Assembly (NCBI GenBank): GCA_945876185.1
Contig: CAMCMZ010000018.1
Coordinates: forward strand, 1 to 51,784
Origin: Candidatus Kuenenia stuttgartensis
Lineage (GTDB): Bacteria; Planctomycetota; UBA11346
Length of the DNA: 51,784 nucleotides
Reading direction: 5' to 3'
Positions 36,535-46,911 of this stretch are shown piece by piece. The notes below the pieces were generated by a model. That model was given only the letters and a program-made list of their open reading frames with translations. It was not told where the DNA came from and did not search any database. Made by a program: the position numbers and the translations under genes. Numbering within the stretch: the stretch's first letter is position 1; every line of letters starts with the position of its first letter.

Positions 36535-38190
36535 TCAGGCGGATTTCTTGACCGCGACCTTGAGCAGCTCGTCCTCGGCGGCCTTGGTCCAGCAGCCGTT
36601 GATCAGCTTGGCGCCGATCGACGGGAACTGCTTCACGAGATCGCCCAGGTCGGTCAACGGGAAGTCGCCGAGATCCGGATAGACCAGGATCTTGCCCGAG
36701 ACCTTGTTGTCGCGCACCGCGTTCAGGCCCTCGATGGCGCCGCCCATGCCGGACACGGCGCCGACCGAGATGTTGGTGTCGAGCGAATCGTTGAGGACCT
36801 TGCCAAGGACGACCATCATGTCGTCCATGGTGCTGCCCGAAGTGCCAATGAAATACAGGGCCTTATCGCAATAGACGTCGAGGTCGATCGCGCCTTTCAC
36901 GTCGGCCGCGATACCGGCGAAGATGTTGATCACCGCGCCCGGATTCGACTGCGCGACCGCCGCCGCGACCAGGGCCGGCACCGGCACCATGATCATGTGG
37001 TAGTCGGCAGAGCCCGAGGCCTTATCCGCTTTGGGATTGTAAAGCCGCAGCGCGACGCCGCGTGCCTGCGCCACCGGTTCGGCCTTGGCCTTGAGGACGC
37101 TGAGGCGGTCGAGTGCGAAATCGCTGCCTTCGACGCTCAGGCCCTTCAGCCCGGTGGACACCAGGCGGATCACCGCCATCGAGCCCATCGGCCCAGCGGC
37201 GCCGACCACCGCGACCTTCTGCCCCGCCTTGACCTCGCCCGAGCGCGGGATGCTGGCCAGCGCGGCGCTGAACGACACCGACGCGGTGCCGATCAGGCGC
37301 ACGTTGCCGTAGTGGACGCGGCCGACTGGCGTCTGCACCGGGCGACCGAAGCGCTTGCCGCCCTGGGCGATCACCGCGAGGCCGTTGGTGGCGAGCAGCG
37401 GCAGCACGCGCTCCGCCAATTCGGCATCGGCGCCCAGGAAGAGGATGTCGTCGATCGAGCCGGGCTTGAGCGAATCGAGCGTGACGCAGGTGAATCCCTG
37501 GGGCGCACCCGAACACGGTTCCAGGCACAGCAGCTTGGCCGGACGGCTGAGGTCGAGGCCGGCCAGGTCGGGCTTGCCGGCGTTGGGCGAGGTCACCAGC
37601 AAGGTGGTGCCGCCCTTGGTCAGATCCGTGCGCTCCAGATGGATGAATGCTTCTTCAATACATGCCCACGGTTCGACCAGGGCGATCTGCGAGGCGCTGC
37701 GCGCATCCGGCGCGGGGACGAGGTAGCTGGTGCCGTCCTTCGCCAGGGTGGTGCGCTCATCCAGCAGCACGTACTGCTGCAGGCCGCCCTCAAAGTTGTA
37801 GCCGAAAGCCCCGTTGGACCCGGCCGTTTTGAGGTCGCGCCAGTCGGCCTGCACCAGGTAGCGTTTGCCGGTCTCGACCGACTTCACCTGCGCTCCCTTT
37901 TCCAGGACGCGGATCACCACTTCATGCCCCGGCACGGTGGGTTGGTCGTTCGGGACGTAGCTCGGGATTTCCTTGAGCACCTGTTCGCCCAGATGCGCCA
38001 GCACCGGCGATTTGCGCGCGTGGCCGCTGAACTGGTGCAGCAACTTCATGTCGCTGAAGCACAGCCCCACGCACTCGACCTTGCCCAGGATCTGGGTCGG
38101 CCCCGGCCGGTGTACCGGCTTGCTGGTGGTGAGGGAGAGCTGGTCGGGTCCGACGAGCTGGATCGCGGTCTGGGTGCTGGGAATGGCCAT
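36535..38190 (-). CDS. Zinc-dependent MDR dehydrogenase, unusually long
   Basis: 551 residues from the ATG at 38190; normal MDR alcohol dehydrogenases have 340-380. The GroES-like catalytic domain carries putative zinc ligands C44, H89-E90 and E173, and lacks the four-Cys structural zinc lobe. Two Rossmann-like stretches then follow: a degenerate one at about 193-300 (TTLLVTSP...DDILFLGADAEL) and a clear one from 321 (KVAVVGAAGPMGSMAV). Similar long members act on sugar phosphates or sugar alcohols (sorbose-1-phosphate reductase type), but the substrate is uncertain. It is divergent from a PTS EIIA-like gene, which fits a sugar link. Confidence 0.75.
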   Translation of the reverse strand: MAIPSTQTAIQLVGPDQLSLTTSKPVHRPGPTQILGKVECVGLCFSDMKLLHQFSGHARKSPVLAHLGEQVLKEIPSYVPNDQPTVPGHEVVIRVLEKGAQVKSVETGKRYLVQADWRDLKTAGSNGAFGYNFEGGLQQYVLLDERTTLAKDGTSYLVPAPDARSASQIALVEPWACIEEAFIHLERTDLTKGGTTLLVTSPNAGKPDLAGLDLSRPAKLLCLEPCSGAPQGFTCVTLDSLKPGSIDDILFLGADAELAERVLPLLATNGLAVIAQGGKRFGRPVQTPVGRVHYGNVRLIGTASVSFSAALASIPRSGEVKAGQKVAVVGAAGPMGSMAVIRLVSTGLKGLSVEGSDFALDRLSVLKAKAEPVAQARGVALRLYNPKADKASGSADYHMIMVPVPALVAAAVAQSNPGAVINIFAGIAADVKGAIDLDVYCDKALYFIGTSGSTMDDMMVVLGKVLNDSLDTNISVGAVSGMGGAIEGLNAVRDNKVSGKILVYPDLGDFPLTDLGDLVKQFPSIGAKLINGCWTKAAEDELLKVAVKKSA

Positions 38191-38334
38191 GGTCCCGCCA
38201 CGATAATCGCGTGCGGATGGATGCAATCCGACCAGGGCCGCAGACCGGACGCAGGGGCCTCGTCAATGGCCGTCCCGGTGCGGCGCGCCTCGGACTGGCA
38301 AACCGGGTCCCGGCGGCAGCATGCGCCCCTCCCC

Positions 38335-38850
38335 ATGAACATCCTGCGCTACCTCCGCAGCGACTGCATCCGCCTGAGCCTGGACCACCGCCCGGTCGCC
38401 ACGCCCGAGGAGGAGACCACCGCCCAGCGCGCCAACCGCCTCGCCGCCGAAAAGGAGGCCGTGCTGGGCGAACTCGCCGAGATCCTGGAAAACTCGGGCC
38501 AGATCAACAACCCCAGCAAGTTCCTGCGCGACCTCATCAACCGCGAAAAGAAGGCCACCACCGCGATCATCCCCGGCGTCGCCATCCCGCACGTGCGCTC
38601 GATGCAGGTGAAGGAGTTCGTCATGGGCTTCGCCCGCGCCGACGCCCCCGGCGTCTTCTTCGACTGCCCCGACGGCCATCCGACCCGCTTCTTCTTCCTG
38701 CTCGCCAGCCCGCCTTACGAGGACCGACTCTACCTGCAGGTCTACCGCGAATTCGCCACCGTCTTGCAGGATGAGGAATCGCTCGAACTGCTCGCCACCG
38801 CCGCCGAACCGAACGACGTCTTCAACGCGCTGCGGCGGCATTTCCGCTGA
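38335..38850 (+). CDS. PTS EIIA (PtsN-like) domain protein
   Basis: 171 residues from the ATG at 38335. A helical first 50 residues lead into a type-2 EIIA fold: KKATTAIIPGVAIPHVRS, where H86 matches the phosphorylated His, then RFFFLLASPP and LYLQVYREFATVL. No EI, HPr or EIIB/C is in the window, so it may be a regulatory phosphocarrier like PtsN rather than a transport part. It is divergent from the MDR dehydrogenase across 144 bases. Confidence 0.85.
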   Translation: MNILRYLRSDCIRLSLDHRPVATPEEETTAQRANRLAAEKEAVLGELAEILENSGQINNPSKFLRDLINREKKATTAIIPGVAIPHVRSMQVKEFVMGFARADAPGVFFDCPDGHPTRFFFLLASPPYEDRLYLQVYREFATVLQDEESLELLATAAEPNDVFNALRRHFR

Positions 38851-38882
38851 TCATTCTTGGCTGGGCTGGGGTGAAAAAACCA

Positions 38883-40835
38883 TTAGGGATCTTCCTGCTT
38901 GAGCAGGATCCCCAGCTTGGACAGCTTGCGTAGGAGCTCACCCTGGCGGGTGGTTTTCGGCAAGACGACAAGGCTCGGCCCCACCTGGCGAGCCTCCGAA
39001 CCGGCGGCCGCGCAGATGCGCAGCGCGGTGGCTTCGTCGGGAGCCTCGACGAGCATGCGCACCCTGATGGTGATCCGGCGGATGGCCGCGAACCACCCGG
39101 TCAATTCACGCACGACGTTCGCCGGCAGCGGTTTGGCGCTGGCCTGGGCCAGGACTGCCAGCACCTGCTGCGCGTCGAGACCGGCGGCCGCAGCCTGTTG
39201 TGTCGCCTTTTTGCTGAGCCGGAACAGACCGCCGGTGCCGACTGCCCCCAGGCAGCGTTCGGCGAAACGGCCGATCTCGGCCTCCAGTCCTGGGGCTGGG
39301 GCGAGGAAGATCACGGTGAAGTCGGCCTGGACGATGATGGGTTGCACGACGCCGAGCGTTTCCGGTGGAGTCCACGCGTCAGCGAGGCCGACCATCCAGC
39401 GTCCGGCGTCAGTGAGGGCGATTGCGGTCTTTTCGCCCGTGCCGCCGAGGGCGACGAGGCCGAGCGGAACCCCTCGCTGAATGATCAGATCCGTCAGCAC
39501 TTTCTGCCACTGTCGCTCGGCCGCCGGACCAATCTCGTCGAGGCTGAGGGGCGATCGTCGGCTCCACCAGGTGAAGGCCTGGGACAGATTCCAGGTAGCG
39601 GTCCCCAGTTCCCGCAGGGCGGCAGCGATCGCCGGGACGATTTCTTCACCCGACCGAGGATAGTTAGAGAGGGGAATGCGACCGCCGGACAAGGCATTTA
39701 TGAGGGCATATCGCGCTGAACGGCCATCCCGCTTCAAAGCGGGATCGTTGTCGGGAATCCAGGCGGGACGGAGTAATTCCAAGAGACGATGGTGACGTCG
39801 GCCAGGGGTCTGGCCCAGCCAATCCCTTCCCTGCTCAGTCGCATTCAGCCCGTCGAAACGCCGGGTCTCACCAATAAGGCCGAGGCTGCGGGCCATACGG
39901 AGGGCGTCGGATATCCGATGTTCGGCGAAACCAAACGGTTCCAGCATGGCGGGAAAGGAACCCAGGCGCGCTTCCAGACGTTTGTGTTCGCGCACCATGA
40001 CCGTCCCGTCCTGGCACACTTTGATCGGTTCGGTTGCCGCCGCAGCGACCAGGATGGTGACATCCTCGACCAAGTAGCTTGTTGGGTTCATCTCGACGCC
40101 GGTTAGGTCGACCGGTTTCGCTACGGCTGGACGTGAACGCTGGGCGTAGATCGCAGGATGCAGGCCCAGGGTAAGTTCTCCGCGATCGCGAGCAAAACCC
40201 AGGAACAGCGCCAGGTTCTGGGTGGTCCAGCGCAGGATCAGGTTCGCTGCGGTCGGGTCGGGAAGGTGGGCGAGGACCGTCGTCAGGGTCGGGGGTTCGG
40301 GAAGAGAATCGATCCACCGTAGCAATTTCTGGCCCATCCGTCGGACCTGGGCCAGGTGGATCAGATCCTTGTGCGAACCGGTGCCGTGCACTCCACCCCA
40401 ATCCCAGAGTTCGGCCGTCAGGGCGAGGTTGGTGAATTGGGCGGTATGCTGAAGAATCTGCTCGTTCGACCACGACCGGTCGGTCATCGTCTGCAGCCTG
40501 GCGGCGAAATGCCGGCCGAAATCGCCCCAGGTATCCAGGAATTTCCCGATGTAGCGGTTGTTCCCTGCGCGCGAGCCATCCAGCAGCGTCCCGGTGGCCG
40601 ACGCAATGGCCACGAGTTCTGCCAGATGTGCGAACCGGCCTGCCGGCAGGAATCCGGATCCGATCGGATGGATGAATCCGCTTTCCAGAAGGGCCTCCGC
40701 CTGGGGCGCCGGCAGGCGCGAGGGCCGACTCGGTTCCAGCAAGGCGAACGCCTGCCGCAGGTCGAGGGGCAGGACGCTGAACGTCGGCAATGCTGCGATC
40801 GCCTGTTCCCAGTCCAGATCTGCAATCGCGGTCAT
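38883..40835 (-). CDS. XPB-cassette protein with Helicase_C_3-type C-terminal domain
   Basis: 650 residues, third gene of the XPB cassette. The last 150 residues match the XPB/Ssl2 N-terminal (Helicase_C_3) module: IVQADFTVI at 502-510, aromatic-R-L at 538-540 (FRLSKKA), LAVLAQ at 559-564, L-P at 570-571, then an R-I-T-I-R strand. The first 500 residues are predicted helical with winged-helix-like stretches (ALAKALGL-type patterns are absent; HRISDALRMARSLGLI is typical). It has no ATPase motifs, so it probably acts as a DNA-binding or clamp partner of the helicase. Its ATG overlaps the XPB stop by ATGA. Actinobacteria also keep a protein of this kind beside XPB. Confidence 0.8.
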   Translation of the reverse strand: MTAIADLDWEQAIAALPTFSVLPLDLRQAFALLEPSRPSRLPAPQAEALLESGFIHPIGSGFLPAGRFAHLAELVAIASATGTLLDGSRAGNNRYIGKFLDTWGDFGRHFAARLQTMTDRSWSNEQILQHTAQFTNLALTAELWDWGGVHGTGSHKDLIHLAQVRRMGQKLLRWIDSLPEPPTLTTVLAHLPDPTAANLILRWTTQNLALFLGFARDRGELTLGLHPAIYAQRSRPAVAKPVDLTGVEMNPTSYLVEDVTILVAAAATEPIKVCQDGTVMVREHKRLEARLGSFPAMLEPFGFAEHRISDALRMARSLGLIGETRRFDGLNATEQGRDWLGQTPGRRHHRLLELLRPAWIPDNDPALKRDGRSARYALINALSGGRIPLSNYPRSGEEIVPAIAAALRELGTATWNLSQAFTWWSRRSPLSLDEIGPAAERQWQKVLTDLIIQRGVPLGLVALGGTGEKTAIALTDAGRWMVGLADAWTPPETLGVVQPIIVQADFTVIFLAPAPGLEAEIGRFAERCLGAVGTGGLFRLSKKATQQAAAAGLDAQQVLAVLAQASAKPLPANVVRELTGWFAAIRRITIRVRMLVEAPDEATALRICAAAGSEARQVGPSLVVLPKTTRQGELLRKLSKLGILLKQEDP

Positions 40836-42508
40836 GTCGGCACCCCATCAACAATCGCGTATTCATACCCCTGTTCGCACAGGAAGAGCTGGCGATGCAG
40901 GGCGAAGTCCTGCTCGACCGTGTCGGCGGTGACCAGGGTGTAGAACCAGGCCTGGTTCGCCCCCGGCTTGGGGCGCAGGATGCGACCCAGGCGCTGGGCT
41001 TCCTCTTGCCGGCTGCCGAAGCTGCCGCTGACCTGGATCGCGACGCTGGCATCGGGCAGGTCGACGGAGCTGTTGGCGACCTTCGATACCGCCAGGGCGC
41101 GCAGGGTGCCGGCGCGGAAGTCGGCGTAGAGCTGCTCGCGCCGACGCTGCCCGGTGCTGCCGATCAGGTGCGGGATGCCCAGGGACTCGCTGATCGCCAG
41201 CACCTGTTCGACATAGAGGCCGATGATCAGGGTCGGTTCGTGCGGGTGGCGCGCGAGGATCGCCCGGATGGCGTCCATCTTGCGCGGGTTCTCGGCCGCG
41301 AGGCGATGCTGGTCCTTGCGCTCGGCGGTCAGATACGGGATGCGGCGGTCCTCGGGCAGGGTCAGGCGGACCTCGGTGCAACGCGCGGTCGCGATCCAGC
41401 CGGTCGCTTCCAACGCCTTCCACGGCACGTCGGTCTTCTTCGGACCGATGAGCGCGAAGACGCTGCGTTCCTGCCCGTCCTCACGCACCAGGGTGGCAGT
41501 CAGGCCCAGCCGGCGCCGGGCCTGGATGCCGGCGGTGGCTTGGAAGACCGGGGCCGGCAGCAAGTGGACCTCGTCGTAGACCACCAACCCCCAGTCCCGC
41601 TGGTTGAACAGTTCCAGGTGCGGCATCCCGCCGGCGTTGCGATCGCGATGGGTCAGCACCTGATAGGTCGCCACTGTCACCGGTTTCACGTCCTTCACCG
41701 TGCCGTCGTATTCGCCGATCTGGTCGGCGGTCAAGTCGGTCTTGTCAAGGATCTCGGCGATCCATTGCCGCGCGGCGGTCACCCCGATAACCAGGATGAG
41801 CGTCGAAGTCCCCACCGCCGCCATCGCGCCGAGGCCGATGATGGTCTTTCCCGCGCCACACGGCAGCACCAGCACCCCGGAACCACCGCGATCGTCACCC
41901 TGAAGGTGGAACGAATCGACGGCGGCGCGCTGGTAGTCGCGCAACGAAAACGCAGCGCCGGTGGTGCGGCTGTGGCTGCGCAACGGGATCCGCAGCGGTT
42001 CGCCTGGGGTGTAGCCGGCGATGTCTTCGACCGGATGACCCGTGTCGACCAGGGTGACTTTCAAGCGGCCGCGCGCCTCGACCGGGACGAGGAAGCTGGT
42101 CGGAGACAACCGTGTCCCGAGCAGGGCGCGCAGACGGTCATGGCCGATGAGTTCGTCGGCCAGCGCCGCGGAATCCGCGACCAGCAGGAGGTCCGCGCCT
42201 GGAGCCCGGCGCAGCGACAGCCGGCCATAGCGCCCAGCCGTCTCCCGCACCCAGCTCGGAATCGTGCTGGGCAGGGGGAACTTGGCGAATCCCGATAGTA
42301 CCTCCAGGATCTCGTCGCTACCGACGCCGCTGGCGCGGGCGTTCCACAGCGACAGCGGCGTCAGGCGGTAGGTGTGGACGTGCTCGGGGGTCTTCACCAG
42401 TTCGGCGAAACGCGCGAGCAACGGCCGCACCTCGGCGAAGCGCGGGCTGTCGACCTCGGCCAACACCGTGCGATCGCTCTGGATGATCAGCGGGTCATCG
42501 GGATTCAT
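40832..42508 (-). CDS. XPB-type DNA repair helicase (SF2, 3'-5')
   Basis: 558 residues, complete. The N-terminal domain (1-160) has the module QSDRTV (10-15), YRL (47-49) and LP (79-80), and acts in damage recognition in the XPB family. Helicase core: Q-like LRDYQ near 189-193, Walker A PCGAGKT (216-222), DEVH box (312-315), TATLVRED with the XPB-specific R-E-D motif (342-344), and SKVANSSVDLPDA plus QRLGRILRP as motifs V and VI. It unwinds DNA with ATP; in archaea it works with a nuclease (Bax1), and in eukaryotes within TFIIH. Its overlaps with both neighbours are ATGA, so the three proteins are made together and probably form a complex. Confidence 0.95.
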   Translation of the reverse strand: MNPDDPLIIQSDRTVLAEVDSPRFAEVRPLLARFAELVKTPEHVHTYRLTPLSLWNARASGVGSDEILEVLSGFAKFPLPSTIPSWVRETAGRYGRLSLRRAPGADLLLVADSAALADELIGHDRLRALLGTRLSPTSFLVPVEARGRLKVTLVDTGHPVEDIAGYTPGEPLRIPLRSHSRTTGAAFSLRDYQRAAVDSFHLQGDDRGGSGVLVLPCGAGKTIIGLGAMAAVGTSTLILVIGVTAARQWIAEILDKTDLTADQIGEYDGTVKDVKPVTVATYQVLTHRDRNAGGMPHLELFNQRDWGLVVYDEVHLLPAPVFQATAGIQARRRLGLTATLVREDGQERSVFALIGPKKTDVPWKALEATGWIATARCTEVRLTLPEDRRIPYLTAERKDQHRLAAENPRKMDAIRAILARHPHEPTLIIGLYVEQVLAISESLGIPHLIGSTGQRRREQLYADFRAGTLRALAVSKVANSSVDLPDASVAIQVSGSFGSRQEEAQRLGRILRPKPGANQAWFYTLVTADTVEQDFALHRQLFLCEQGYEYAIVDGVPT

Positions 42509-44247
42509 GGGGTGATGGCATCAGGAACATGCCAGCCCAGCTTGCGCGCGGCGCGTCGGAGCGGATCGAAGTTTTTCATCTCCACCGCGATGAACCCGCC
42601 GCCGAGATCGCGGCAGAGCTGCGCCGTCGCCCGATCATGCAGGAGCTGCTCCGCCGCCGGACGATCGGAAACACGCAGCAGCACGACCAGACCTTCCGTC
42701 ACCACCGCGCTGACCCGGCGTTGGGCGTCATCGATCAATCGGAGTACCAGATCCGGCAGGACGGTGCCGGTCAGGGTTTCAAGTTTCTTGCGCAGCGTCT
42801 CTCCGGTCTCGCGACCGGCGCTGTCGGCCAGCAGGGCGAGGATCTGGGCGCGTTGCAGGCGCCAGGACCGTTCATCCAAGCGTTCGCCGAGGCGGTCGAG
42901 CAGCAGCCGATCGCCACTCGCCGTCTTCTGCCCGAGATTGACCACCGTCCCATCGGACTGGATGCGCCAGCCAGTCGAGACCTCGGCCTTCGCCGTCTCG
43001 GGCGCGGGTTCAGGTCCGAAGCCGAGCAGCCAGGCACCCAGGGCGGTGACGCGGAAAGCGGTCAGCGTGTCGGCGGGCGAGAGGGTGACTGGGAAATCCG
43101 TCGGTTCATCCAGATGCTTGCGGATCTCTGCTGGCGGCGGCGCGGGTTCGCCAACCGCGATCTCGACCACCCCCAATGGGGCCAGGCGGGTAAACAGCAC
43201 CACTCGAACCCAGGCCGCGCGGATCAGGTTCAGACCGGATTCGCCCAGTTCGTCGAGACTGCACCCGTAGCCTTTACCGAAGGAAAGAAATGGATCGATC
43301 CGGAGCAGAGGTTCGATTGCCGCGATGGCGGCAGTGCGCGCAATGAATTCCCCCACCGGAATCCAGGCACCGATCGGGCAAAAACCGATCGCTTGGATCA
43401 ACTCGGCTCGGCGTTCGTGCGGGTCCGTCCAGGCAACCCAATCCTTCCCCCGCCCCCGCAAGGAGGTGAGGTCCTGCACCTCATCCTCGCCACTGGTGAC
43501 ATAGCCGGTGACGATGCGCTTGAGCTCGGCGTGTCCGATCGCGTCCTGACGGGGTCGGTAGATTTTGCCGTTGTCGAAGAGCAGACCGCCCCGCACCAGC
43601 AACCGGACCAGGGCATCCAAGCGGGCGTGATCACCAGGACGGTGAGCGCTCGACCCGGTGACTGCGGTCGCGCTCGTGGCGAGCCGTTTGAGGGTTGCTG
43701 GCAGCAAGGTTTTCTGCGCGATCGGTAGCCCTTCGCTCTTGGCCAGGTGAAGAATCAAACCGATATCCCCAAGCGGATCCGAAGGCGCGACCTGGCCTGG
43801 GGGATCACCTGCGAGTACCGGCATCGGCGGACGCGCCGGCGCAGGCAGCAACTCAGCCAGTAGCCGGCGCAGTTCCGTTGGCATCTGGCAGCCGTCGGGG
43901 AAGAACAGGATCACCGGCGACGGTTTCTCATCCCGCGCCGAGGAGCTCCAGGATCTCATCCAGTGCCCGGGCTTGAATCCAGGCACCGCCTTGAGTGCTG
44001 TCCGCAGCATCCCATTCCCGTACGCGGCGGCAGCCAGCACCTTCCGCCCCGCGTCGCCACAGCGTTCCAACGTCGCTGCCAGGTGCGGCGGCCGGGTCTG
44101 GCTGCTCAAAAAAGCGACCAGATCGCGCTTGTTGGTCGGAGGCTTGCCCGTGAAAATCCGGGCGACCGGCAGGAGGTTGTCATTGGTGTGCCGGGCCAAC
44201 TCGGCTTCCAATCCGGGTTCGTGTCCCACAGCGTCAGCATCGTTCAT
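42505..44247 (-). CDS. XPB-cassette first gene, unrecognised protein with a divergent copy of the XPB N-terminal module
   Basis: 580 residues; no nuclease or ATPase motif seen. Near the N-terminus, NKRDLVAFLSS...LERCGDAGRKVLAAAAYG resembles the helical repeats that begin helicase-associated wHTH proteins. The middle is winged-helix-like (ARLDALVRLLVRGGLLFDNGKIYRP). The C-terminal 150 residues repeat the XPB module in divergent form: QSDGTV at 430-435, WRL at 462-464 and LP at 497-498, then an R-V-S-A-V-V strand. It thus appears to be a distant relative of the third gene. It is the first gene of the operon and overlaps XPB by ATGA. A role as loader or structural partner is inference. Confidence 0.75.
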   Translation of the reverse strand: MNDADAVGHEPGLEAELARHTNDNLLPVARIFTGKPPTNKRDLVAFLSSQTRPPHLAATLERCGDAGRKVLAAAAYGNGMLRTALKAVPGFKPGHWMRSWSSSARDEKPSPVILFFPDGCQMPTELRRLLAELLPAPARPPMPVLAGDPPGQVAPSDPLGDIGLILHLAKSEGLPIAQKTLLPATLKRLATSATAVTGSSAHRPGDHARLDALVRLLVRGGLLFDNGKIYRPRQDAIGHAELKRIVTGYVTSGEDEVQDLTSLRGRGKDWVAWTDPHERRAELIQAIGFCPIGAWIPVGEFIARTAAIAAIEPLLRIDPFLSFGKGYGCSLDELGESGLNLIRAAWVRVVLFTRLAPLGVVEIAVGEPAPPPAEIRKHLDEPTDFPVTLSPADTLTAFRVTALGAWLLGFGPEPAPETAKAEVSTGWRIQSDGTVVNLGQKTASGDRLLLDRLGERLDERSWRLQRAQILALLADSAGRETGETLRKKLETLTGTVLPDLVLRLIDDAQRRVSAVVTEGLVVLLRVSDRPAAEQLLHDRATAQLCRDLGGGFIAVEMKNFDPLRRAARKLGWHVPDAITP

Positions 44248-44417
44248 GGCGCGGCAGGATGTTGACGATCCTCCCAGGGCAACCGAGTGCCAACCGATGT
44301 CGGCGGAAATACGGATAAGACGATCCTCCGTCCGGCGCAGCCTCGATTCGCCCGCTGCTCTGCTTGCCGGTGCCGCTCACGAGTCTAGGCTCCCGCCCCA
44401 CCAGCGAGGAATATCCC

Positions 44418-46208
<1,791 letters not shown>

Positions 46209-46228
46209 ACGATCTGATCGGGTGAGGC

Positions 46229-46528
46229 ATGCGCTCGGCCGCACTCGTCGCCATGGTGCTGTTGACCGGCTGCACCAAAGCCCGTCCTGAGCTGGATGTC
46301 ACCAAGTTGTGGAGCGAACGCGTGGTCATCCGTACGCGCGAGATCCCGTTGCGCGGCGAACGATTTTTCTCGTCAGAGATCCAGGTCTTCGCGACCCAAC
46401 CGGTCGACATGGCCCCCGCCAGCGTGGTCGCCGACCCGGCCAAGGCGTTCGAGGTGCGGATGATGCACCTACTCACCCTCGACAAGCAGGACGCCGGAGC
46501 GGCGATCGGGATCGGGTACCGGTTCTGA
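46229..46528 (+). CDS. Small predicted lipoprotein
   Basis: 99 residues starting at 46229, 20 bases after aspS, with GGTGAGG ahead of the ATG. A lipobox ends at LLTGC with the lipidated Cys at 15. The mature 85 residues are rich in Val, Arg and Ala and I do not recognise them; the chain ends in GIGYRF. There is no lysine-rich or repeat feature. Its envelope location is secure from the lipobox; function is unknown. Confidence 0.65.
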   Translation: MRSAALVAMVLLTGCTKARPELDVTKLWSERVVIRTREIPLRGERFFSSEIQVFATQPVDMAPASVVADPAKAFEVRMMHLLTLDKQDAGAAIGIGYRF

Positions 46529-46576
46529 CGGTCGATTCGACTGTCCGGATTCGACCTGGGCAGCGAGTGAATAGGT

Positions 46577-46768
46577 CGCTAGCGCCTGGGACCGCCGGTT
46601 TTCAACCGGCAGGGATTCAGGAAAACCCTTGGTCATCCGTACCGGGTGGTCAGGTGATCCGACCAAGGCCAACCACGATCTTTCTGCAACTCCAGGGTCT
46701 GTTCGGCCTTGGACGGATCACCTCATGACCAGCGGCCGGTTGAAAACCGGCGGTCCCAGGCGCAAGCG
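46577..46768. repeat. REPIN-like palindromic element with perfect 29-base inverted ends
   Basis: The 29 bases at 46582-46610 are the exact reverse complement of 46735-46763, extended outward by four paired bases after one mismatch. Each end also holds its own hairpin (gccggtt-3 bases-aaccggc). Inside lies a second inverted repeat of 19 bases with one mismatch (46652-46670 and 46705-46723), with a further tggtc/gacca pair. It has no coding capacity. Two hairpin-bearing ends in inverted orientation are the layout of a REPIN or MITE; no transposase is in the window. The 380-base gap between the lipoprotein and the SGNH hydrolase contains nothing else I can name. Confidence 0.85.
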
Positions 46769-46911
46769 TGGTCGTCGGTCTTCATTGATGGATCCCGGGC
46801 CTCCGGATCTTCGCCAAACCTTCCCCCATTCTTCACCTCGGCGGTGATGGTGCCGACGGACCGCTGATCCCGCCGCGCCTGGCTGGGGCCGGTCCGCCCG
46901 AGGATCGCGCG

